A stretch of 64,000 nt of DNA, from the IMG/VR virus record IMGVR_UViG_3300023174_000121, positions 21,947-85,946 of that record. The stretch is one strand, 5' to 3'. The stretch is from a virus. Position numbers and translations under genes: made by a program. Shown one piece after another: positions 58,064-64,000 of this stretch; the stretch's first letter is position 1; every line of letters starts with the position of its first letter. Under the pieces are notes generated by a model that made no database searches, had not been told where the DNA came from, and saw only the letters and a list, made by a program, of their open reading frames with translations.

Positions 58064-58123
58064 ATAGAGATTGCCTTAGCCTTATCTGTTGCAGGTTTAC
58101 CTTAGTCTAACTGCGTTATGCTT

Positions 58124-58131
58124 TATTTATA
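58124..58131 (-). promoter_or_regulatory. T4-type late promoter box for the ligase/polyprotein block
   Basis: TATAAATA on the minus strand, 61 bp before the 58063 start, followed by an A-rich stretch. Confidence 0.65.
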
Positions 58132-58137
58132 ATATTA

Positions 58138-59160
58138 TTAAAGTTCGATTTTAATTAAACCCGTTCTTGTCGCCATTAGTTTTTGTGGATAGATACCTAA
58201 TCTTACGCCATTATATCTTTTGTTTTTATATTCAAAACCGCGACCAGCCCTAAATGTTGCACCAAAAACTGGTAAAAAGTTTCCAGTAAAGTGACTTAAA
58301 TTCCCAGATAATCCCATTCCACCATCAAATGTCAATTCTGTACTTTTACCACTAACAGTAAATTTTGCATGACCTTGGCCAATTGCTTGAACATGTTGTA
58401 ATGAAAATGCTTTACCAAATTCTGGTCCATAGATTGATAGATTTGACAATCTAATATCTTTAAATGTACCCATAACTGGTGATGGTAATTGATCTTTATC
58501 GCCAAGAATATTAACAACATTACCTAAAAATTTTTGAACTAGAGGATGATTATAAATTTCTTCTCCAGCAAGTTCTGATAATCCACCATATTGCTGAAAC
58601 GCTTCAGCTCCACCAGCTTTTTTATGTGACAAGTATATCGATCCTTTAACTAGAGGCGTTTTTATGTCTTTACATAGAATAATATCTGCTTTAGGATCTC
58701 CCCTTACTCCGCCTAGACGTTTTAGAGTTTTGTCAACTTTAATTGCATACGCAATATCTTTGTATATTGTGCTGTCGCCTTTTAATTTTATGTCAACTTT
58801 ACCGCCACATTCTAAAATGTAATTATTGATTGCTTCGACAACTTCATCTTCGTATTGTGTGCTATTAGCATTCGTTGGTTTTCTAATTTTGTTGATTTCG
58901 ATCATTCCTTCGACCGCACCAATTTTAACCTTAGCAAGTTTCAATCCAGAAATTTCATATAATTTTGTGTCTATAATCTTAAACTTTGTCTCTGCTTTTA
59001 ATTGTTTTACTATGACAAGACCAGTTTTAGCTGTTTTATATAAGTTTCCAATTAAGCCTTTCTCAATTTCATACTCAATTTCTTTATATCTTTTATTGTC
59101 AGTAACGTACTTTGTGAAAGATAGTCTTCCGTCGGTTGCTTTGGATGCTAAGTGTGCCAT
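58138..59160 (-). CDS. Virion-associated protein with nuclease-like core
   Basis: A 340-aa product from ATG 59160. RGDPKADIILCKD then GSIYLSHKKAGGAEAFQQYGGLSELAG resembles the D...x-x-K core of restriction-type nucleases (PD-(D/E)XK), a pattern known in T4-like phage structural regions. The C-terminus is beta-rich (GGMGLSGNLSHFTGNFLP). Possibly an injected nuclease or capsid-assembly factor; inferred. Confidence 0.55.
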   Translation of the reverse strand: MAHLASKATDGRLSFTKYVTDNKRYKEIEYEIEKGLIGNLYKTAKTGLVIVKQLKAETKFKIIDTKLYEISGLKLAKVKIGAVEGMIEINKIRKPTNANSTQYEDEVVEAINNYILECGGKVDIKLKGDSTIYKDIAYAIKVDKTLKRLGGVRGDPKADIILCKDIKTPLVKGSIYLSHKKAGGAEAFQQYGGLSELAGEEIYNHPLVQKFLGNVVNILGDKDQLPSPVMGTFKDIRLSNLSIYGPEFGKAFSLQHVQAIGQGHAKFTVSGKSTELTFDGGMGLSGNLSHFTGNFLPVFGATFRAGRGFEYKNKRYNGVRLGIYPQKLMATRTGLIKIEL

Positions 59161-59184
59161 GTCTTTATTCCGTCCAATAAAAAA

Positions 59185-59208
59185 AAGCCTGTATTTGATT
59201 ACAGGCTT
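59185..59208 (-). terminator. Intrinsic terminator after 59231-59566
   Basis: 9-bp perfect stem AAGCCTGTA/TACAGGCTT (59185-59193, 59200-59208), followed on the minus strand by eight T residues counting the stem end. Confidence 0.75.
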
Positions 59209-59215
59209 ATTTATG
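59208..59215 (-). promoter_or_regulatory. Late-promoter-like box overlapping the terminator
   Basis: CATAAATA, one mismatch from the late box, abuts the terminator stem. Transcription would start inside the first arm, so the new transcript would not form the full hairpin. Confidence 0.45.
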
Positions 59216-59230
59216 TCTCGGGATTTAAAG

Positions 59231-59566
59231 TTATCGGCGCATTGATGCTTGGTCTTTTGCTTCATCGTCTGTAAAGATTGGAACTGCATTCGACTTATGC
59301 AACGTACCAATGCCAATCATTTTGTTGCCAGTATAGACTTTTCCATGAATTGGCTTTGTCGCAGCACCAACGCCAGAATCATAACTCTTTGCGTTATGTA
59401 TTTCTCTATGAGGCAAAGGAGCAACTTCGTATTGTTTGGATTCTGCTTTGACTACAATCTTTTTTGGACTATACTTGTCGAGCAGTTTATTCCAATCAGC
59501 TTCAAGTTCTCTCTGCTTTGCATTAGGCTTGCGCCGCTTGGATTTCTGATGTGTATAGACTATCAT
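59231..59566 (-). CDS. Conserved basic phage protein of unknown function
   Basis: A 111-aa protein: RKPNAKQRELEADWNKLLDKY, then SYDSGVGAATKPIHGKVYTGNKMIGIGTLHKSNAVP. Related proteins occur in many unrelated phages. 4-bp overlap with the gene upstream. Confidence 0.75.
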   Translation of the reverse strand: MIVYTHQKSKRRKPNAKQRELEADWNKLLDKYSPKKIVVKAESKQYEVAPLPHREIHNAKSYDSGVGAATKPIHGKVYTGNKMIGIGTLHKSNAVPIFTDDEAKDQASMRR

Positions 59567-59760
59567 TGTAGATCCGCAAGAACACCTTCATAATCTTCTG
59601 GATCCATAATGTATTCCAAAATAGTTTTAATTGACGCCTGCAATTGCAAACTATTATCGATGGGCAGATCTTTGTTCACTTCGAATAGATGAAGCAAATA
59701 TGCGACTGTCAAATCTTTAACCGAATCTTCTGTAACTTCTAGATTAACGTTAATATTCAT
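59563..59760 (-). CDS. Small acidic protein of unknown function
   Basis: A 65-aa acidic helical protein (VKDLTVAYLLHLFEVNK). ATGA overlaps on both sides. No family recognised. Confidence 0.6.
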   Translation of the reverse strand: MNINVNLEVTEDSVKDLTVAYLLHLFEVNKDLPIDNSLQLQASIKTILEYIMDPEDYEGVLADLQ

Positions 59761-60017
59761 TCTGTTGTATCTCCATTTTGTGAAAGCATGTATTTACTAA
59801 GGGCTGCATCTGCTGCAGAAAAACTTGTGACGTTTAGAATTCCAAGTTCTACTTGTTTGGATATGATATACCACTTTGCGGTTTCAAGCAACTCCATAGC
59901 ATATGAAATATCATCATCATCCATTTCAGCATGCCATTGTTGCATCACTTCATCACTTGCAAACAAAAGAAAATCCAAATTGTCTTGATCGTATTCTGAC
60001 ATTTCTTCGAATTTCAT
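59757..60017 (-). CDS. Small acidic protein of unknown function
   Basis: An 86-aa product from ATG 60017 (AAGGAG upstream), acidic (HAEMDDDDISYAMELLETAKW). The longer ORF to 60062 is rejected for lack of a ribosome site. Function unknown. Confidence 0.65.
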   Translation of the reverse strand: MKFEEMSEYDQDNLDFLLFASDEVMQQWHAEMDDDDISYAMELLETAKWYIISKQVELGILNVTSFSAADAALSKYMLSQNGDTTE

Positions 60018-60031
60018 ATAACTCCTTTGAA

Positions 60032-60448
60032 TTAAACTGTAACTTGATAAGGAGCATTCCACTTACCAATGTTAACATGCACATAATATGCGGTATCAAA
60101 GTAATCGATTTGTGCATCACTATTGTTATAGTAATCAGCAGAGTAAAGAATTGGAATAATTTCTTCCAACGCTTGCTTTGCAGCACCAGAATAATGACTC
60201 TGATAGTGGTAAGTATTCACTTGCTCATAGTCGGTTTTATTAGGAACAAATCCGCGAGCAACCTGATAAAAGTCTTTCGAACAAGTCTCATTGGAGTTAC
60301 CAATGAAATCAATTGGACCACTCTTGATGGTCAAGCAAATCGAGGAATGATTGTGCACCGACAAAGAACCTTTGATGCCATACTTTTTTAGAACAGGCTT
60401 TAGCTTGGCAGCAATCTTTGCTTTCTTTTCTTGGTTCATGTAAGCCAT
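60032..60448 (-). CDS. LPD29-like phage protein
   Basis: A 138-aa protein: IAAKLKPVLKKYGIKGSLSV, HNHSSICLTIKSGPIDFIG, and a C-terminus YFDTAYYVHVNIGKWNAPY. Matches the small alpha/beta family found in phages and plasmid polymorphic proteins (LPD29 type). Function unknown. Confidence 0.65.
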   Translation of the reverse strand: MAYMNQEKKAKIAAKLKPVLKKYGIKGSLSVHNHSSICLTIKSGPIDFIGNSNETCSKDFYQVARGFVPNKTDYEQVNTYHYQSHYSGAAKQALEEIIPILYSADYYNNSDAQIDYFDTAYYVHVNIGKWNAPYQVTV

Positions 60449-60449
60449 T

Positions 60450-60665
60450 TCAAATGTCTCCAGCAATAATGGTAATACGCTCAAGGATATCGGCTCGCAA
60501 CAACTTGCGCCGCGCTTTTGGAACTTGATTAATAAGATTGTGCTGAACGTATGATCCTAGATAACCAAGAGCAAAAATTCGCGCATCGGTATCTGAAAGA
60601 CCCTTTGACTTTTCACGTTTGACAATAACGTCAATCAACATCTCCATTTCAGTTTTCACTAACAT
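60450..60665 (-). CDS. Small helical protein of unknown function
   Basis: A 71-aa product from ATG 60665, basic C-terminus (VPKARRKLLRADILERI). ATG 60674 is an alternative. Sits between two coupled small genes. Confidence 0.6.
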   Translation of the reverse strand: MLVKTEMEMLIDVIVKREKSKGLSDTDARIFALGYLGSYVQHNLINQVPKARRKLLRADILERITIIAGDI

Positions 60666-60670
60666 TCCAA

Positions 60671-60856
60671 TCACTCCCGAAAATTATCAAAACCGCGCTG
60701 AATTTCTGGATCACCAAGAACAGCCGCTTCGTAGGCCTCAATGTAATCATTGTAGAATGACAACACATCAGCAAGGTTTAACTTGAAAACCGCAGCAACG
60801 GCTTCTGGCGACCAACCACAATCAAACGCATCAGCAATATCTGTACAAGTAATCAT
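60671..60856 (-). CDS. Small HTH-like acidic protein
   Basis: A 61-aa product from ATG 60856 (GGAG upstream). CGWSPEAVAAVFKLNLADVLSF resembles a helix-turn-helix; similar to 28051-28299. First gene after the promoter at 60894-60922. Confidence 0.6.
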   Translation of the reverse strand: MITCTDIADAFDCGWSPEAVAAVFKLNLADVLSFYNDYIEAYEAAVLGDPEIQRGFDNFRE

Positions 60857-60893
60857 CTCTGGACTCCGCTGTTTCTCTCTCACCACAAGATCC

Positions 60894-60922
60894 ATTGTAC
60901 GCTGGTTCTGGTCTGCTGTCAA
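60894..60922 (-). promoter_or_regulatory. Sigma70-like early promoter with shared downstream block
   Basis: TTGACA (60922-60917), 17-bp spacer, TACAAT (60899-60894), then GGATCTTGTGGTGAGAGA. Confidence 0.88.
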
Positions 60923-60931
60923 GGCTTTTTT

Positions 60932-61165
60932 TTACAGAATTTCGAAGTGGTCATCGCCCTCGACGCGGTAGACGGGAACCTTCTTACCGTAGGCCATGAT
61001 GAATCCCAATTCACCTTCTGCGTAAATTCCATGCGGACAGGTTTCGAAAGTCACTTCCCGCACAATTTCGCAACAACCCCACCGCCACGTCGGCAATTTC
61101 ATCTTAAAGAAATTTGTATTGTCATGATGATGGACAACAATCGTGGCTTTGGTGGTTTTCATCAT
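60932..61165 (-). CDS. Small protein of unknown function
   Basis: A 77-aa mixed protein (TWRWGCCEIVREVTFETCPHG). Start at ATG 61165 or 61162. It ends just before the early promoter. Confidence 0.6.
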   Translation of the reverse strand: MMKTTKATIVVHHHDNTNFFKMKLPTWRWGCCEIVREVTFETCPHGIYAEGELGFIMAYGKKVPVYRVEGDDHFEIL

Positions 61166-61166
61166 T

Positions 61167-61406
61167 TTAGCCGACCACTACAACGCGAGGGAAAGTTTTA
61201 TTGTCACCAAACATTGTGCCCTGCATGGGAGCGGTGAAGTAGTCGGTTTTGAATTTCGTATCCTCCTCATCTTCCCAAACCCGCTTGATGAATTTCGCAC
61301 GGAAGAGACCATCGCTCTGGATTCCGACAACTTCGCCAACCATGTAGCAGCTATCGATTCCGTTGAAATCGAAGGACATTACCTTATCGCCTACTTTCAT
61401 TTTCAA
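61167..61406 (-). CDS. Small beta-rich protein of unknown function
   Basis: A 79-aa protein with KVGDKVMSFDFNGIDSCYMVGEVVGI, an SH3-like barrel pattern. Function unknown. Confidence 0.6.
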   Translation of the reverse strand: MKMKVGDKVMSFDFNGIDSCYMVGEVVGIQSDGLFRAKFIKRVWEDEEDTKFKTDYFTAPMQGTMFGDNKTFPRVVVVG

Positions 61407-61414
61407 TTCCTCAA

Positions 61415-61519
61415 TTACTTAGCTAGGGCGTCAACAAGAGCAGTCATCAGAAAGAGTGTCGCAACACCCACGAAACTCATTAGAAACAAGTCTAGGATTT
61501 TTTCTTCGATCTTACGCAT
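61415..61519 (-). CDS. 34-aa membrane peptide
   Basis: ATG 61519 one base after the previous stop (TAAAATG). Helix LFLMSFVGVATLFLMTALV. Similar tiny membrane peptides occur at 15589, 28755 and 42029. Confidence 0.5.
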   Translation of the reverse strand: MRKIEEKILDLFLMSFVGVATLFLMTALVDALAK

Positions 61520-61520
61520 T

Positions 61521-61709
61521 TTAAGCAGCCTTTGGAGCAAACAGTTTGCTCATTTCGATACACACAACGCGATAGGCGCGGACTTCTTCGTCAGTCATCT
61601 CTTCGCGGTTGCGTGGCACAGCCATGAATTCAAGGGTTTCGAGCAACCCAGGCAAGCACCAGGTTTCTTTGAATTCTTCAACAACGATCATAGCTTCTTT
61701 GAAATTCAT
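61521..61709 (-). CDS. Small protein of unknown function
   Basis: A 62-aa product from ATG 61709 (AAAGGAAC upstream). Helical, acidic (MTDEEVRAYRVVCIEMSKLF). First gene after the promoter at 61746-61773. Confidence 0.6.
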   Translation of the reverse strand: MNFKEAMIVVEEFKETWCLPGLLETLEFMAVPRNREEMTDEEVRAYRVVCIEMSKLFAPKAA

Positions 61710-61745
61710 TTTCTGTTCCTTTGTTTCTCTCTCACCACAAGATCT

Positions 61746-61773
61746 ATTGTACTCTGATCGTGGAAAAAAGCAA
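61746..61773 (-). promoter_or_regulatory. Sigma70-like early promoter with shared downstream block
   Basis: TTGCTT (61773-61768), 16-bp spacer, TACAAT (61751-61746), then AGATCTTGTGGTGAGAGA. A 16-nt perfect palindrome GTTGTAAATTTACAAC lies upstream at 61803-61818. Confidence 0.75.
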
Positions 61774-61824
61774 GGACTTTTTTGGTGTCGCACAAATACA
61801 ACGTTGTAAATTTACAACAGTTTT

Positions 61825-61907
61825 ACGGCGCTATAGGAGCGTCTATAGGCGCCGTGTAGGGTAGTGTCGGTGGGTTAGTAAGAATCGCCTGGAGGCGCTT
61901 CCAGGCG
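61825..61907 (-). ncRNA. Tandem-hairpin structured element (copy 2)
   Basis: First hairpin ACGGCGC (61825-61831) with GCGCCGT (61849-61855), enclosing CTATAG-6 nt-CTATAG. Second hairpin CGCCTGGA/TCCAGGCG (61886-61893, 61900-61907). Same architecture as 21420-21521, with different but paired bases in the outer stem. It lies between gp41 and an early promoter. Confidence 0.7.
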
Positions 61908-61932
61908 GGTTCTAGAGGTGGGCGTTAAAGTC

Positions 61933-63351
61933 TCATACCTTAAGATTTGAAAAATCTCTTTTATTTTTCAATGACTTACCAATTGTGCTTTTATCAAAGA
62001 TTGGAGTATCGTCTTCTTTATTGTCGTATTGACCGCTATCTGATATATTGTTTTGCGATGAATTAGGTGCATCATAAAGTTTCATCTTTGCTCTATCAAC
62101 TCCAATTACAAATCTTTTATTTGTTGTTGGATCCGAATAACGATTCTTTAATTGCTTTACCATAATTTGATTCGCTTCTGCCAATTCTTCTGTTGAAATT
62201 AATGCAAACATTAAATCAGCAGTTGCAGGAAGACCAAAAGACTCTGATGTATCTTCCAATCCAACATCGGAATTAGAATATCCACTTCTTGTCGTTTGTG
62301 TAGCAGAAACAATTGGAACTCTGTTCTCTACAGCAAGACCACGCAATTCTTCTGCAATCGATTTGATGTATGTATACGAATTAACATTTGATCCATGTTT
62401 CATTCTTGATGATGCACAAATATTCAAATAGTCAATGTAGATAATATCGGGAATGAATTGTCGTTTCAATTTCAATTCGTTTAGCAGATGACTAAAGTTT
62501 GTTGCACTTGCACTTGCAGTCGGATACTCTTTGATGATTAGCTTGCCTTTAGTCTTTTCTTTCACTTCTTGAATTCGTTTTAGATATGTTGCTTTAGGCA
62601 TTGCAACTAGATGATTCAATTCAATGTTAAGTAGATTAGCATCAATTCGTTCTGCAATTCTTTCTTCTGCCATCTCTAATGTAATGTACAGTACGTTCTT
62701 TCCCATTGTGAGATTAGCTGCTGCACAATGACACATAAAAAGACTTTTACCGACACCAGTGCCAGCAAGAACAATGTTTAATGATTTCTCTGCGAGACCG
62801 CCTTTTGTAATTCTATTGAGGTAGTCCAAGTCGAATGGGATTCGCTTTTCAACTCTATGGTAGAATTCGTAGCGTGTTTCAGCGTCATCAATAAAATCAT
62901 GACCAATGTGATTATCAAAAGAAACGGATAGCGCATCTGCAAGTATTTTTGGAATTGAACCTTTATCTAATTTTTCGACTTTGTTTTTACTATCTAGGAT
63001 TTGAATGCTTTGCATGATCCCATTGTAAATTGCTTTTTCTTGACAAAAAGTTTCTGTTGCATCAATCAACCATTTTGTGTCTGACGTATCATCACTAGTG
63101 CAAACTTCTGAGATTAATTCAATAGTTCTTTTATGATGATCGTCAGTCAGATTTACTTTGTTGTCAATTTCAATGCTCAATGCCTCTTTTGAAGGCATTG
63201 AGTTATATTTAACAACATAGTTTTTTATCTCTTCGAAAAGAATTTTCTCTGAGGAATCTTGGAAGTATTCGCTTTTAATGAAAGGTAAAGTTTTTCTTGT
63301 GTATTCCTCATCAGTCAACAGGTGTTTCAGTATTTTCTGCTCTAAGTTCAT
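61933..63351 (-). CDS. 41: Replicative DNA helicase, gp41/DnaB-like
   Basis: A 472-aa RecA-fold helicase: Walker A AGTGVGKS (196-203), LEMAEERIAERIDANLL, Walker B IIYIDYLNIC, SATQTTRSGYSNSD (arginine finger region). Works with gp61. Order uvsX-x-41 as in T4. Confidence 0.96.
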   Translation of the reverse strand: MNLEQKILKHLLTDEEYTRKTLPFIKSEYFQDSSEKILFEEIKNYVVKYNSMPSKEALSIEIDNKVNLTDDHHKRTIELISEVCTSDDTSDTKWLIDATETFCQEKAIYNGIMQSIQILDSKNKVEKLDKGSIPKILADALSVSFDNHIGHDFIDDAETRYEFYHRVEKRIPFDLDYLNRITKGGLAEKSLNIVLAGTGVGKSLFMCHCAAANLTMGKNVLYITLEMAEERIAERIDANLLNIELNHLVAMPKATYLKRIQEVKEKTKGKLIIKEYPTASASATNFSHLLNELKLKRQFIPDIIYIDYLNICASSRMKHGSNVNSYTYIKSIAEELRGLAVENRVPIVSATQTTRSGYSNSDVGLEDTSESFGLPATADLMFALISTEELAEANQIMVKQLKNRYSDPTTNKRFVIGVDRAKMKLYDAPNSSQNNISDSGQYDNKEDDTPIFDKSTIGKSLKNKRDFSNLKV

Positions 63352-63652
63352 TTTTGTACCTTTTCTCAGCTGCGTTTATTGATTCCAACAAAAGATCATT
63401 TAGAATTGTTCCAACAACTTTTTCGAAGTTTTCATCACTCTTTAGATTTTTATATTCTTCTGGTAGAATATCATAATTGAAGCTGATTGTAAATGTTCCG
63501 TCAGGATTCTCTTCATCTCCAAAACTAATTTCTCCAAAGTTAAATTCTATATCAGCATACTCTCCAGTCAAAATTTTAATAGTAGCGACGGTATCTCTGT
63601 CTTTGTACTTAATGTCTGTTTCAGTTACTTGATAATCTTCATTCATTTTCAT
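63311..63652 (-). CDS. Conserved protein in the gene-40 position
   Basis: A 113-aa product from ATG 63652 (or 63646). Beta-rich N-terminus ([21 protein letters not shown]) and helical C-terminus. Lies between uvsX and 41, where T4 has gene 40, but no sequence match to gp40 is visible. Overlaps gp41 by 41 bp. Confidence 0.65.
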   Translation of the reverse strand: MKMNEDYQVTETDIKYKDRDTVATIKILTGEYADIEFNFGEISFGDEENPDGTFTISFNYDILPEEYKNLKSDENFEKVVGTILNDLLLESINAAEKRYKNELRAENTETPVD

Positions 63653-64000
63653 GTTCTTCTTCCTCAACTCTGTCTTCGTCAACAATAGATTCTTGACCAT
63701 ACAAAAATTCTTTCTTACATGCTTCGTCAATTAAATCAAGAATTTCTTTTGTGTAATACTTTTCAGGCTCATCATTAATTGATTTGCCAAAGACTTTGTT
63801 TCCGTTTGGCAATTCATATCGTGTAGATACTTTCTTAATGATGTTATACTTCTCAGCAATATCAAGTAGACCATAATAGCGATCCAGACCTTTGCTATAA
63901 GTTAATCGAATCTCTACTGCAGAATGCTCTTTGGTGAATCGACTCTTCTGCATTCTCGCTCTAATGATATTGCCTACAACTTCAGTACCATCTTTGTCTT
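63639..64000 (-). CDS. uvsX: UvsX recombinase, C-terminal part (continues beyond window)
   Basis: The frame is open to the right edge. [54 protein letters not shown] and [21 protein letters not shown] are characteristic of the C-terminus of T4-like UvsX, followed by an acidic tail. The ATP-binding core lies outside the window. Confidence 0.92.
   Translation of the reverse strand, partial: DKDGTEVVGNIIRARMQKSRFTKEHSAVEIRLTYSKGLDRYYGLLDIAEKYNIIKKVSTRYELPNGNKVFGKSINDEPEKYYTKEILDLIDEACKKEFLYGQESIVDEDRVEEEEHENE

Noticed and set aside
61143-61757. 204-aa plus-strand ORF
   Set aside because: Lies antisense to four small genes with good starts and an early promoter.
61825-61855. Ordinary intrinsic terminator after gp41
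   Set aside because: Stem is strong but no T tract follows on the minus strand; reported instead as a structured element.

Overview
The window is 64 kb of a large, AT-rich T4-like tailed phage (myovirus) genome. Hallmark genes are gp32 single-stranded DNA-binding protein, a gp33-like late co-activator, gp41 helicase, gp61 primase, RNase H, UvsX (cut by the right edge), a RuvC-like resolvase, PhoH, NrdA/NrdB, ThyX and a ClpP-like protease. Promoters resembling the T4 late box (TATAAATA) are present. Nearly everything is on the minus strand. The exceptions are a partial structural gene at the left edge, a four-gene membrane-protein island at 9346-10840 and one small gene at 33656-33850. The host is unknown. 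A circularly permuted tmRNA with an AND-type tag, envelope-sugar genes, an LpxH-like enzyme, spanins and one GC-rich gene resembling proteobacterial phage genes all suggest a Gram-negative proteobacterium, possibly a betaproteobacterium. That host assignment is inference.

Layout. 1-2.7 kb: structural gene end, gp32 and gp33 block. 2.7-9.3 kb: sugar-nucleotide and glycosyltransferase operon (GDP-mannose 3,5-epimerase, sugar C-methyltransferase, DUF6165, GDP-mannose 4,6-dehydratase, three glycosyltransferase-like proteins). 9.3-11.3 kb: plus-strand membrane proteins meeting a SleB-like cell-wall hydrolase. 11.3-11.65 kb: a permuted two-piece tmRNA gene. 11.7-15 kb: MazG-like protein, PD-(D/E)XK nuclease, PhoH, and a Pyr_excise-family protein that seems to start at ATT. 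15-22.7 kb: a dense run of very small accessory genes with ATGA overlaps. It includes at least six paralogues of one MNERIK...HFGVE microprotein family and a GGQ release-factor-like protein. 22.7-26.9 kb: 17 tRNA genes, one 52-nt tRNA-like element, two HNH nucleases, rubredoxin and a BPL_N-type amidotransferase domain. 27-33.6 kb: small early genes, GIY-YIG protein, RNase H, glutaredoxin-like protein and a GH19 endolysin. 33.6-45.6 kb: ClpP, resolvase, NrdB, a GT4 plus LpxH-like pair, NrdA, ThyX and primase. 45.7-59.6 kb: spanins, tail or fibre structural proteins, and two very large modular proteins (585 and 1459 aa) beside a nucleic-acid-ligase-like gene. 59.6-64 kb: small early genes, gp41 helicase and UvsX.

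Expression. Eleven sigma70-like promoters on the minus strand drive the small-gene and replication blocks, and two more lie in the tRNA cluster. Five of them share a block just downstream of -10 (RGATCTTGTGGTGAGAGA), and several have a GTTG...CAAC palindrome just upstream of -35. TATAAATA boxes precede gp32, an HNH gene, a structural gene and the ligase/polyprotein block.

The most unusual features are: (1) the permuted tmRNA encoding the tag ANDSEYRLVA, carried together with a GGQ-domain protein; (2) the 1459-aa protein, which joins a pol-beta-like nucleotidyltransferase, a kinase-like domain and a HxGH nucleotidylyltransferase at L/I-x-E motifs like those cut by T4 prohead protease; (3) two copies, 40 kb apart, of a tandem-hairpin element whose stems differ by compensatory changes; (4) a 52-nt tRNA-like element ending in ACCA.
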